A DNA stretch of 7,905 bases from Labilithrix luteola (GCA_026225435.1 JAMFST010000101.1:1-7905); one strand, 5' to 3'. Shown: positions 1 through 6,000, numbered from the stretch's first letter. A program made the numbers and translations. The notes: a model not told the origin generated them from the sequence alone.

Positions 1-611
1 CCGACGAACTCGAAGCCGCCGGGGATGTAGGCGGAGAGCTGGCGGTTGGCGAAGTCCTTGATCACCCGCCCCATGCGCGACGGCCCGAAGTCGTTGGGCC
101 CGAGGACGGCGGTGGACACGACGATCACCACCGGAAGCCCCTCGCAGGCTGCCTTGAGACACTCGTGCTCGACCCAGGCCTTGGACGCCTCGTAGGGCAG
201 GTGGTGCTCGAACGGGTTGAAGCCGTCCTCCTCGGTGCACGGCCGGCCCTTGGCGTGGCCGACGGCGCCGAGCGAGCTGGTGACGACGACCCGCTTCACC
301 CCGTGGGCGCGGGCCGCCGCGAGCACGTGACGCGTCCCGAGCACGTTCGTCTCGTAGAGGTCCTGCTCGTGCCCCACCGTCGTCTGGACCTTCGCGGCCA
401 CGTGGTAGGCGACGTCCACACCTCGCATCGCCGCGTACACCGACGCCGCGTCGCGAAGATCCCCCTCGACGAGCTCAATCGCGAGTCCCTGGAAGCACTT
501 GGGGTCCGTGCCCGGCTGGACGAAGGCTCGCACCTTCTCGTCGCGGCTTGTGAGTGCGCGGAGCAGATTGGCTCCCACGTGTCCACTCGATCCGGTGAGA
601 AAGACGGTCAT
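1..611 (-). CDS. NAD(P)-dependent epimerase/reductase, extended SDR (DFR/HpnA-like), 3' end cut off by window
   Basis: The reading frame starts at ATG 611 and runs off the left edge, giving 203 residues without a stop. Visible features are the Rossmann motif TGSSGHVG (residues 6-13, GxxGxxG), the acidic GDLRD loop (50-54), ETNVLGT (87-93), the catalytic-type TSS (111-113) and YEASK (140-144, the YxxxK pair Tyr140/Lys144). It continues with VVIVVSTAVLGPND, the substrate-side strand. This is the extended-SDR pattern. The wording resembles dihydroflavonol-4-reductase-like and hopanoid-associated HpnA proteins more than UDP-glucose epimerases. The family uses NAD(P)H to reduce or epimerise sugars, steroids or polyketide-like carbonyls in the cytoplasm. 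The substrate cannot be assigned here. The family is usually about 320-340 residues, so roughly the last third is missing. It is divergent from the lipoprotein gene at 722. No Shine-Dalgarno sequence precedes the ATG. Confidence 0.9.
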   Translation of the reverse strand, partial: MTVFLTGSSGHVGANLLRALTSRDEKVRAFVQPGTDPKCFQGLAIELVEGDLRDAASVYAAMRGVDVAYHVAAKVQTTVGHEQDLYETNVLGTRHVLAAARAHGVKRVVVTSSLGAVGHAKGRPCTEEDGFNPFEHHLPYEASKAWVEHECLKAACEGLPVVIVVSTAVLGPNDFGPSRMGRVIKDFANRQLSAYIPGGFEFV

Positions 612-721
612 TCGTGTCGAAACCACTACCGCGAGCCGGAACCATCGTCCATAGTCGAGGAAGAGACGGAAAAGAGACTATGGCCCTGCAAGACCGAGAC
701 AGCCGCACCGTATCTGCTTTT

Positions 722-1084
722 ATGAAGCTCACGCGACTGTCGCTGGCGGTTGCGCTTGGCGCGCTGGCTCTTGGCACCGTCACGACCCTCGTGGCGTGCG
801 GCGGCGGGTCGGAGAGCTCCGGCGACGGCGATCTGCTGGACACGACCGGGAGCGGGACCGGCGCGGTGACGCCCGTCACCGTCGACACCGACGGCGGCAC
901 CGTCAGCGCGGACGGCGTCGAGGGGACCCCCTGCACCGCGCCCGGCTCGTACGTCTCCTGTCACGCCCAGATCGTGACCATCGACGGCTTCAAGGACTGC
1001 AGCGGCAACCGCACCTGCGATCCGGACAGCGGGACCTGGGGCACCTGCGTCAGCACCCTCGTGATCAGCGGCGACGCCGGCTGA
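722..1084 (+). CDS. Small Cys-rich lipoprotein (120 aa)
   Basis: The protein opens with a short basic n-region (MKLTRLS), a hydrophobic core and a lipobox LVAC (residues 23-26), so Cys26 should be lipidated and the protein anchored in the cell envelope. A Gly/Ser/Asp/Thr-rich linker (27-68) follows. The C-terminal module has five cysteines (71, 80, 93, 99, 109) and ends C-x5-C-x9-C with GTWGTC (residues 104-109). From memory, this matches a Cys-rich module with a C...R.C....WG.C ending found in many myxobacterial lipoproteins. Disulfides are likely but the ligand is unknown. The start is uncertain. ATG 722 gives a classic signal peptide but has no Shine-Dalgarno sequence. The in-frame ATG 680 adds 14 residues (MALQDRDSRTVSAF) and follows a purine-rich stretch (AGGAAGAG at 658-665, AAAGAG at 671-676). 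It converges with the GNAT gene, with 4 bp between the stops. Confidence 0.78.
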   Translation: MKLTRLSLAVALGALALGTVTTLVACGGGSESSGDGDLLDTTGSGTGAVTPVTVDTDGGTVSADGVEGTPCTAPGSYVSCHAQIVTIDGFKDCSGNRTCDPDSGTWGTCVSTLVISGDAG

Positions 1085-1088
1085 GACG

Positions 1089-1364
1089 TCAGCGTCCTTC
1101 GTGCCGCGCGAGCCACGCGCGGGCGTAGCTGCAGAGCGGCACGATCGTCAGCCCTTCGCGCTGGGCGTGGGCCACGATGCCCTCCATCAAGCGGCCGGCC
1201 GTGCCTTTTCCGCGGAGGTCGGGATCGGCCTCGACGTGCGGGATGATCAGCTGGTCGCCGCGGCGCTGGACGTCGGCGAAGGCCAGCTTGCCCTCCTCGA
1301 CCAGCTCGTAGCGGTCCCCCGCGGCGTTCAACGTGACGCCGCTGCCGGCGTTCACCTCGCTCAT
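1089..1364 (-). CDS. Mini-GNAT N-acetyltransferase (YjdJ-like, 91 aa)
   Basis: This 91-residue protein carries the acetyl-CoA-binding GNAT motif A in short form: EADPDLRGKGTAGRLMEGIV (45-64, with RGKGTAGRL as the pyrophosphate loop). It is followed by AQREGLTIVPLCSYARAWLARH (67-88), the family's conserved 'VPLC.y...W..rH' ending. Length and motifs fit the small single-domain GCN5-related family (Acetyltransf_CG/YjdJ type), whose substrates are mostly unknown. The N-terminus (residues 10-40: LNAAGDRYELVEEGKLAFADVQ) is the usual beta-hairpin start of that family. Its ATG overlaps the manC stop (TGATG on the minus strand), so translation is probably coupled to manC. No separate Shine-Dalgarno sequence is evident. 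Its stop lies 4 bp from that of the convergent lipoprotein gene. Confidence 0.88.
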   Translation of the reverse strand: MSEVNAGSGVTLNAAGDRYELVEEGKLAFADVQRRGDQLIIPHVEADPDLRGKGTAGRLMEGIVAHAQREGLTIVPLCSYARAWLARHEGR

Positions 1365-2458
1365 CAGACCGGCCCGCCTTTCTTCTTCAGCGCGTCGACG
1401 ATGGCGCGCACGTCCTGCGCTCGGTCGCGTGGCATGACGAGGAGCGCGTCGCCGGTGTCGACCACCACCAGCCCCTCGACGCCGAGCAGCGCGATGGTCT
1501 TCTTCGCGTCGCTGGTCTGCACCAGGTTGCCGCGCGAGTCGACGGCGACGGAGATCTGCCCCGCCGCGCTCGGCAACGCGTTGCCCGCCTCGTCCTTCGC
1601 GGCCAGCTCCCAGGCGCTCTCCCAGCTGCCGACGTCGTTCCAGCCGAAGTCGCCCGGCACCACCGCCAGGTTGGCGGTCTTCTCCATCACGCCGTGGTCG
1701 ATGGAGATCGACGGCAGGGTCGGGAAGATCTTCGCCAGCGCCTCGTCGCCGCCGGCCTGGATGGCGCGGATCCCCTCGCCCAGCTCGGGCATCGCGCGGT
1801 CGATCGCCGCCAGCATGTCGCCGGCGCGGAAGATGAACATCCCCGCGTTCCACAGGTGCTTCTTCCCCTCGACGTATCCCTTGGCGCGCGCCAGATCCGG
1901 CTTCTCGACGAAGCGCGCCACCTTGCGCACGTCGTGCCCGAGCGGCTCCCCCAGCTCGATGTAGCCGTAGCCGGTCTCCGGGCGGGTCGGCACGATGCCG
2001 ACCGTCACCAGGTTGCCCGCCTCGACCGCGTCCAGCGCCTTGCGCAGCACGTCGAGGAAGGCCTCCTCGTTCTCGATGTGGTGATCGCTCGGGAGCACCA
2101 GGATGCGCGCCTCCGGATCCTTGGCCGCCAGGATCGACGCTGCCCAGCCGATGCACGGCGCGGTGTTGCGCGGCACCGGCTCGGCGAGCACGTTGGCCGC
2201 CGGCACGTCGGGGAGGATGGCGCGCGTGCCCGCTTGCAGCCGCGCACCGGTCGCGATGTACACCCGCTCCGGCGGGACCAGCGGGGCGAGGCGTCGCACG
2301 GTGGCGGCGAGGAGCGCCTCATCGCCCCCCGCGAGCGGCAGCAGCTGCTTCGGGCGGGTCTCGCGCGAGGCCGGCCAGAACCGCGTCCCCGACCCTCCGG
2401 CCATCACCACCGCGTAGACCGCCGAAGACCCGCTCTCTCGCTTTTCCGTGCTCGCCAT
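1364..2458 (-). CDS. manC: Mannose-1-phosphate guanylyltransferase (GDP-mannose pyrophosphorylase)
   Basis: This 364-residue cytoplasmic enzyme makes GDP-mannose from GTP and mannose-1-phosphate, the activated sugar for polysaccharides, glycolipids and GDP-fucose/rhamnose. Motifs in order are the nucleotide-binding signature GGSGTRFWPASR (21-32) then RPKQ (35-38), the PVPRNTAP loop (94-101), LPSDH (122-126, with the metal-binding-type Asp125), ETGYGYIE (161-168), FVEKP (183-187), NAGMF (204-208) and GWNDVGSW (272-279). Length fits the monofunctional GMP type. The C-terminal phosphomannose isomerase (cupin) domain of the roughly 470-residue bifunctional enzymes is absent. ATG 2458 is supported by GGAG five bases upstream. 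The gene lies 34 bp downstream of the Asp-rich lipoprotein gene and overlaps the GNAT gene. No phosphomannomutase or glycosyltransferase is nearby in this window. Confidence 0.96.
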   Translation of the reverse strand: MASTEKRESGSSAVYAVVMAGGSGTRFWPASRETRPKQLLPLAGGDEALLAATVRRLAPLVPPERVYIATGARLQAGTRAILPDVPAANVLAEPVPRNTAPCIGWAASILAAKDPEARILVLPSDHHIENEEAFLDVLRKALDAVEAGNLVTVGIVPTRPETGYGYIELGEPLGHDVRKVARFVEKPDLARAKGYVEGKKHLWNAGMFIFRAGDMLAAIDRAMPELGEGIRAIQAGGDEALAKIFPTLPSISIDHGVMEKTANLAVVPGDFGWNDVGSWESAWELAAKDEAGNALPSAAGQISVAVDSRGNLVQTSDAKKTIALLGVEGLVVVDTGDALLVMPRDRAQDVRAIVDALKKKGGPV

Positions 2459-2463
2459 GTTGG

Positions 2464-2467
2464 CTCC
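2464..2467 (-). promoter_or_regulatory. Ribosome-binding site of manC
   Basis: On the minus strand GGAG is followed by five bases (CCAAC) and ATG 2458. It sits in the 34-bp gap after the upstream lipoprotein stop, supporting independent re-initiation at manC within a possible shared transcript. Confidence 0.7.
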
Positions 2468-2492
2468 ACGTCTATCACTTGCTCCGCGCTTC

Positions 2493-3203
2493 TCACTTGA
2501 TGATGTCGGTCACCGCGGGGGATTGCACGTGCGTGGCGCCGTGTCCGTGCCGGCTCTGCGGGTGCGGGTGGCGCTTGCCCTCGTTGTCGTCGTCATCGTC
2601 GTCGTCACCGCTGCTGGACCCGCCGTTCCCGCTGCCGTCGTCGTCGTCGCCCGCGCTCGGCGGATCCGGCACCGTCACCGTGGTGTCGTCGTCGTCCCCG
2701 AGATCGATCTCGATGCCGGTGCCCGTCCCGTCGTCGTCGCCACTGGCGCTGCCGTCGCTGCCGGCCGAGCTGCCGCCGTCGGCCTGTCCCGCGCCGACGG
2801 AGCCGGCCGCGCCCTGCAGCACGCAGGCGTCGTTCACGCAGGACACCGTGCCGTTGGCGACGGGGACGCACGACGCGTACTCCACCTGCTGGCGATCCTG
2901 CTGGAAGGCCGCGTAGCTGTCCTTGTTCACTGCGGCGTTGGCCGGCAAGCACGAGGCGGCGCCGCAGATCGTGCCGACGGTGATGGCCACACAGTCACTG
3001 TCGACCTTGCACACGTGGTCGTAGTCGCCGCCGTCGATGTCGACGCAGGTGCAGGCGGGATCCCCCTCCTCGCACGACGTGCCCGCGGCCGGAGCGCTCT
3101 CTTCGGGTGCGGCGGCCGGCGTCGTGTGGTGGTGCGAAGCGCAACCGGTGAGCGACGCGGCGAGCGTGATGGTGGCGAAGGCGACGAGGCGAGCGAGGCG
3201 CAC
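2493..3203 (-). CDS. Cys-rich lipoprotein with poly-aspartate tail (236 aa)
   Basis: The start is GTG 3203, chosen because GGAG lies six bases upstream and the product then begins with an ideal lipoprotein signal (MRLARLV..., lipobox LTGC, Cys21). Longer in-frame starts up to 3410 give implausible Arg-rich leaders. After a His/Ala/Pro linker, residues 44-127 hold ten cysteines (44, 51, 53, 65, 71, 80, 85, 112, 122, 127), including CKVDSDC (65-71) and a CVNDACV ending (122-128). I recognise this C-x5-C 'DSDC' arrangement from Cys-rich lipoproteins of myxobacteria, but no function is known to me. Residues 139-208 are a Gly/Ser/Asp low-complexity tail with Asp runs at 156-158, 170-173, 186-189 and 200-206, followed by a basic, His-rich end (KRHPHPQSRHGHG). 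The tail could bind divalent cations; that is inference. It may be co-transcribed with manC, 34 bp downstream. Confidence 0.85.
   Translation of the reverse strand: MRLARLVAFATITLAASLTGCASHHHTTPAAAPEESAPAAGTSCEEGDPACTCVDIDGGDYDHVCKVDSDCVAITVGTICGAASCLPANAAVNKDSYAAFQQDRQQVEYASCVPVANGTVSCVNDACVLQGAAGSVGAGQADGGSSAGSDGSASGDDDGTGTGIEIDLGDDDDTTVTVPDPPSAGDDDDGSGNGGSSSGDDDDDDDNEGKRHPHPQSRHGHGATHVQSPAVTDIIK
2580..2789 (-). repeat. Low-complexity Asp/Gly/Ser coding tract with GAC runs
   Basis: This encodes residues 139-208 of the lipoprotein. Asp-codon runs lie at 2685-2696 (four), 2637-2648 (four) and 2586-2606 (seven, interrupted by one GAT). The GAC triplet runs make this tract prone to slippage and length variation. 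The repeated protein pattern is (G)DDD(D)G separated by Gly/Ser/Thr/Pro. Confidence 0.75.
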
Positions 3204-3209
3204 GGGGGG

Positions 3210-3214
3210 CTCCG
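3210..3214 (-). promoter_or_regulatory. Ribosome-binding site deciding the GTG start of the Asp-rich lipoprotein
   Basis: On the minus strand CGGAG is followed by six C residues and then GTG 3203. Spacing and sequence fit a Shine-Dalgarno element and favour this GTG over the upstream in-frame ATG and GTG codons. Confidence 0.65.
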
Positions 3215-3310
3215 TTTCGGTAAGACGCGGCGGACGGCGAAAGGTTCCACCCGGTGCTGCGGTGGCTCGTGGATCCGTAGAGCAAGCGGTGGTCCAGGCC
3301 GACGCGTGCG

Positions 3311-3350
3311 TGGCACCGCGCGAACTGTCGGCGCTTGCAGCGCCGTGCCA
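3311..3350. other. Nested inverted repeat upstream of gltX
   Basis: An inner perfect 6-bp stem, GGCGCT (3330-3335) and AGCGCC (3339-3344), has a 3-base loop TGC. Outer arms TGGCAC (3311-3316) and GTGCCA (3345-3350) are also perfectly complementary, leaving a 13-base bulge on the left side only. There is no T-tract, so it is not a standard intrinsic terminator. It could be an operator or an RNA structure, or it could have arisen by chance in GC-rich DNA. Confidence 0.35.
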
Positions 3351-3535
3351 GCGTCGACGGTGTTCCCTTTCCGAACGAGTGTTCTGGATGCCGACGAATC
3401 TCCGCACCAAGCGCTGGGATGATCCCGCCTCTCTCGACGACGGCTATCGCACGCTGGTCTGTCGCTTCCGCCCGCGAGGCGTGAGCCGCACCTTGGTCGC
3501 CAAGCCGTGGTGCGTCGCGGCCGGCGCGCGGGAGA

Positions 3536-3566
3536 CTGACTCGGCCGCCGCCAAGTCTGCTAAAAC
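3536..3566 (+). promoter_or_regulatory. Possible gltX promoter (weak)
   Basis: CTGACT (3536-3541, four of six matches to TTGACA) and TAAAAC (3561-3566) are separated by 19 bp. The -10 candidate ends 12 bases before the gltX ATG, so the leader would be only a few bases. The spacing is long and the match partial. Confidence 0.25.
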
Positions 3567-3578
3567 GCGCTTCCCCTC

Positions 3579-5015
3579 ATGGTTCGCGTCCGCTTCGCCC
3601 CGTCTCCGACCGGCTACCTCCACATCGGTGGAGTGCGCACGGCGCTCTTCAACTGGCTCTGGGCTCGCAAGAACAAGGGCACCTTCGTCCTGCGCATCGA
3701 GGACACCGACCAGGAGCGCAGCACCGCCGCCAGCGAGCAGGTGATCCTCGACTCGCTGAGCTGGCTCGGCATCGACTGGGACGAAGGCCCGGGCAAGGGG
3801 GGCAGCTACGGCCCGTACAAGCAGATGGAGCGGCTCCCGCTGTACAAGGAGCACGCCGAGAAGCTGATCTCCGCCGGCAAGGCGTACCGCTGCTACTGCA
3901 CCAAGGAGGAGCTCGACCGCCAGCGCGCCGAGCTGAAGGCCAAGGACCCGAAAGCCAGCTTCCGCTACCCGGGCACCTGCCGTCACCGCAAGGACCAGCC
4001 GGACCTGCCGTTCGTCGTCCGCTTCGTCATGCCCGAGAGCGGCAGCGTCACCTACGTCGACAAGGTGTTCGGCGAGATCGTCACGCCCAACCACGCGCAG
4101 CAGGACTTCGTGCTCCTGCGCTCCGACGGCATCCCTTTGTACAACTTCGGCGCGGTGGTCGACGACCACACGATGGACATCGGGCTGGTCGCCCGCGGGC
4201 GCGACCACATGGTCAACACGCCGCCACAGATCCTCCTGTACGAGGCGATGGGGGCGAAGGTGCCGGAGCTCGCCCACCTGCCGATGATGCTGGCCCCCTC
4301 GGGAGAGAAGCTGTCCAAGCGCCACGGTGCGGTCTCGGCGATGGACTACCGCGATCAGGGGTACTCGCCGCACGCGGTGCTCAACTACCTGTCGCGCTTC
4401 GGCTGGTCGGCCGACGGCGAGCGCGAGGTCTTCTCCATCCCCGAGCTGACCGAAGCCTTCTCCTGGGAGCGGGTCGGGCGCGGCGACGGGAAGTTCGACG
4501 CGAAGAAGTTCCTCGCCATCGACCACGAGCACCTGAAGACGCCCGCGCTCACGCCCGACGCCGAGTACGCCGCGCGCACCGCGCCGTTCCTCGCCGCGCG
4601 GGGCTTGATCGTGTCGGAGGCGGAGGTGATCCGCACACTCCCCGCCGTCCGTGACCGCGCGCAGACCTTCGTGGAGGCGGCCGACAAGCTCGACTTCTTC
4701 TTCCGCGAGCCGCCGGTCTTCGACGACAAGGCGAAGGCGAAGTTCCTCGTCCCCGACGCGGTCGCCAAGCTGCGCGGCTTCACCGACGTGCTCGCCGCGA
4801 CGGCCGACTGGAGCCTGGAGGCGCCGCTGGAAGAAGCGGTCAACGCCTGGCTCGCAGCGCAGTCGCTGCAGATCAAGGACGTGGCACAGGCGGCGCGCGT
4901 GGCGCTCACCGGTCGCAGCGCGAGCCCCGGTCTCTTCCAGGTGCTCATGATGCTCGGACGCGAGACCTCGCTGGCGCGTCTGGAGAGCGGCATCGCGCTG
5001 TCGTCCGGCGCGTGA
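3579..5015 (+). CDS. gltX: Glutamyl-tRNA synthetase
   Basis: This is a 478-residue class I aminoacyl-tRNA synthetase that charges tRNA-Glu with glutamate in the cytoplasm. The Rossmann catalytic core begins at once with RFAPSPTGYLHIGGVRTALF (5-24), containing the HIGH-equivalent HIGG (15-18). LRIEDTD (38-44) follows, then a zinc-binding CYC (105-107) with Cys134 and His136 (CRH), as in the zinc-containing bacterial GluRS type. Next come GRDHMVNTPPQILLYEA (207-223), the LAHLPMML strand and the KMSKS-equivalent KLSKRHGA (244-251). Residues from about 300 to 478 form the helical anticodon-binding domains. Length is normal for GltX. The start is fixed by the conserved N-terminus, although no Shine-Dalgarno sequence precedes it. 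The stop overlaps the GTG of the downstream CPBP-like gene by 4 bp, so the two are almost certainly co-transcribed. Confidence 0.98.
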   Translation: MVRVRFAPSPTGYLHIGGVRTALFNWLWARKNKGTFVLRIEDTDQERSTAASEQVILDSLSWLGIDWDEGPGKGGSYGPYKQMERLPLYKEHAEKLISAGKAYRCYCTKEELDRQRAELKAKDPKASFRYPGTCRHRKDQPDLPFVVRFVMPESGSVTYVDKVFGEIVTPNHAQQDFVLLRSDGIPLYNFGAVVDDHTMDIGLVARGRDHMVNTPPQILLYEAMGAKVPELAHLPMMLAPSGEKLSKRHGAVSAMDYRDQGYSPHAVLNYLSRFGWSADGEREVFSIPELTEAFSWERVGRGDGKFDAKKFLAIDHEHLKTPALTPDAEYAARTAPFLAARGLIVSEAEVIRTLPAVRDRAQTFVEAADKLDFFFREPPVFDDKAKAKFLVPDAVAKLRGFTDVLAATADWSLEAPLEEAVNAWLAAQSLQIKDVAQAARVALTGRSASPGLFQVLMMLGRETSLARLESGIALSSGA

Positions 5016-5941
5016 TCAACCCGCTCGACACCGTGCCGGCGGCACAGAGCGGCTTCTCCGCGTTCATGGACGTGGCCAAGCCGTTCTTGCCCATCCCCGC
5101 CTTCGCGGTGGTCTTCCCGCTTCTGTGGCTCTTTTTTCGCAAGACCTGGCGCGAGCTCGACGAGGACGCTCACCGCTTCCGTGGCGAGATCCTCGCGTCC
5201 GGCGGGATGGACTACCGGCCGATCGTCGCGCTCGTCCTGTGCGCGCTCATCCTGACGATGCAGGAGTACTACGGCACGCGTCTGTGGTGGGACGGGCACA
5301 TCAAGCCGCACCTCTTCGAGTGGAACCAGGCGCACAACGACCGCCTTCGCCTCGCCCGTTACGACGAGCTGTGGGGCTTCGGCTGGTGGGCCTTCACCCG
5401 CGTGTTCGGGTACATCTTTCCCTTCATGGTCTGGCGGCTGTTCTTCCGCCGGGACTCGCTGCTCGACTTCGGGCTGCGTACGCGCGGCTTCTTCGCCCAC
5501 GCCTGGATCTACGGCCTCTTCCTCGCCGTGGTGCTGCCGGCCATGTTCATCGTCAGCCGCGAGCCGGACTTCGGCGGCTACTACCCGTTCTACAAGCACG
5601 CCTCGCGCAGCTGGTTCGACTTCCTGTTGTGGGAGGCGATGTACTTCGCGCAGTTCTTCGCGCTCGAGATGTTCTTCCGCGGCTTCTGGCTCGGCGCGCT
5701 GCGCCGCAGCTTCGGCTCCGGCGCCATCTTCGCCATGATCGTCCCCTACTGCATGATCCACTACGGCAAGCCGTACCTCGAGGCGTGCGGCGCGATCATC
5801 GCCGGCACCGCGCTCGGCTCGCTGAGCATGCGCACCAAGAGCATCTACCAGGGTTTCCTCGTGCACATCACGGTGGCGGCGCTGATGGACTGGCTCGCGC
5901 TCAGCCATCGGCACGGGTTACCTCTGCAGTTCTGGCCGTAA
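5012..5941 (+). CDS. CPBP/CAAX-protease-like integral membrane protein (309 aa)
   Basis: The start is GTG 5012, overlapping the gltX stop (GTGA), which implies coupled translation. The protein is strongly hydrophobic with about seven or eight membrane segments (near residues 25-42, 69-86, 122-146, 163-181, 202-218, 222-232, 236-249, 258-272 and 282-296; some are short). The C-terminal half matches the CPBP (Abi/CAAX prenyl endopeptidase, glutamic-type intramembrane protease) layout: LEMFFRG (218-224, motif 1, normally EExxxR), YCMIH (246-250, motif 2, normally FxxxH) and HITVA (285-289, motif 3, normally HxxxN). Glu219, Arg223, His250 and His285 are kept, while the first motif-1 Glu is Leu218 and the motif-3 Asn is replaced. 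Family members cleave membrane or prenylated proteins or act in bacteriocin immunity. Substrate and activity here are unknown. A charged loop (residues 43-66) and an aromatic-rich loop (92-125) lie between early segments. Confidence 0.85.
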   Translation: MINPLDTVPAAQSGFSAFMDVAKPFLPIPAFAVVFPLLWLFFRKTWRELDEDAHRFRGEILASGGMDYRPIVALVLCALILTMQEYYGTRLWWDGHIKPHLFEWNQAHNDRLRLARYDELWGFGWWAFTRVFGYIFPFMVWRLFFRRDSLLDFGLRTRGFFAHAWIYGLFLAVVLPAMFIVSREPDFGGYYPFYKHASRSWFDFLLWEAMYFAQFFALEMFFRGFWLGALRRSFGSGAIFAMIVPYCMIHYGKPYLEACGAIIAGTALGSLSMRTKSIYQGFLVHITVAALMDWLALSHRHGLPLQFWP

Positions 5942-5958
5942 CGGTTTACGGTAGAGCA

Positions 5959-5986
5959 CGCTCGGGCGGATCCATCCGCCGGAGCG
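5959..5986 (+). promoter_or_regulatory. Strong hairpin immediately upstream of the RBS of the triple-repeat protein
   Basis: Arms CGCTC (5959-5963) and GAGCG (5982-5986) flank a single G/G mismatch and then GGCGGA (5965-5970) and TCCGCC (5975-5980), closed by a 4-base loop TCCA. That makes 11 paired bases in 28 nt, nearly all G/C. No T-tract follows, so a simple intrinsic terminator for the upstream gene is less likely than a 5'-UTR stem-loop that stabilises the mRNA or controls ribosome access, since the Shine-Dalgarno sequence begins where the stem ends. Confidence 0.6.
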
Positions 5987-5994
5987 AGGGGGAG
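5986..5994 (+). promoter_or_regulatory. Ribosome-binding site of the triple-repeat protein
   Basis: GAGGGGGAG is followed by six bases (CTCACC) and ATG 6001. It is the strongest Shine-Dalgarno sequence in the window, suggesting high expression. Its first base is the last base of the hairpin stem. Confidence 0.75.
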
Positions 5995-6000
5995 CTCACC

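Larger units (their letters stand above)
3204..3578. other. Divergent intergenic region between lipoprotein and gltX (375 bp)
   Basis: I find no convincing gene here. Frames that cross it are Arg-rich or continue as antisense through the neighbouring genes. It should contain the two divergent promoters. The only structures I could pick out are the nested inverted repeat at 3311-3350 and an AT-richer patch (TGCTAAAA, 3558-3565) just before gltX. No tRNA or riboswitch consensus was recognised. Confidence 0.6.

Noticed and set aside
1694..2500. 268-codon open frame on the plus strand opposite manC
   Set aside because: Antisense to a clear GDP-mannose pyrophosphorylase, and its Arg/His/Asp/Leu-rich product has no motif.
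2448..3422. Val/Ala-rich plus-strand frame opposite the Asp-rich lipoprotein
   Set aside because: The poly-Val stretches are the complement of the GAC runs. The lipoprotein strand has an RBS, signal peptide and conserved cysteines.
3204..3578. Possible tRNA or riboswitch before gltX
   Set aside because: A GGTTCCACCC string resembles a T-arm at first sight, but no acceptor, D-arm or anticodon stem can be built around it. No riboswitch consensus was seen.
3444..4532. 362-codon open frame on the minus strand over the 5' half of gltX
   Set aside because: Antisense to the conserved GluRS catalytic core; the composition is Leu/Val/Arg/Asp-rich without recognisable domains.
4385..5914. 509-codon open frame on the minus strand across gltX and the CPBP-like gene
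   Set aside because: It is antisense to two well-supported genes. Its product is a monotonous Glu/Arg/Ala/Val sequence with no motif, as expected from GC-rich codon bias on the opposite strand.
5959..5986. Intrinsic terminator for the gltX/CPBP-like transcript
   Set aside because: The stem is strong but no T-tract follows; instead a ribosome-binding site does. I keep it as a 5'-leader structure, with termination only a secondary possibility.
5125..6000. Plus-strand open frame that runs out of frame through the CPBP-like gene into the triple-repeat gene, suggesting a fusion protein
   Set aside because: The part before 6001 is an Arg-rich shadow of the membrane protein. The true start at 6001 has a strong RBS and signal peptide.
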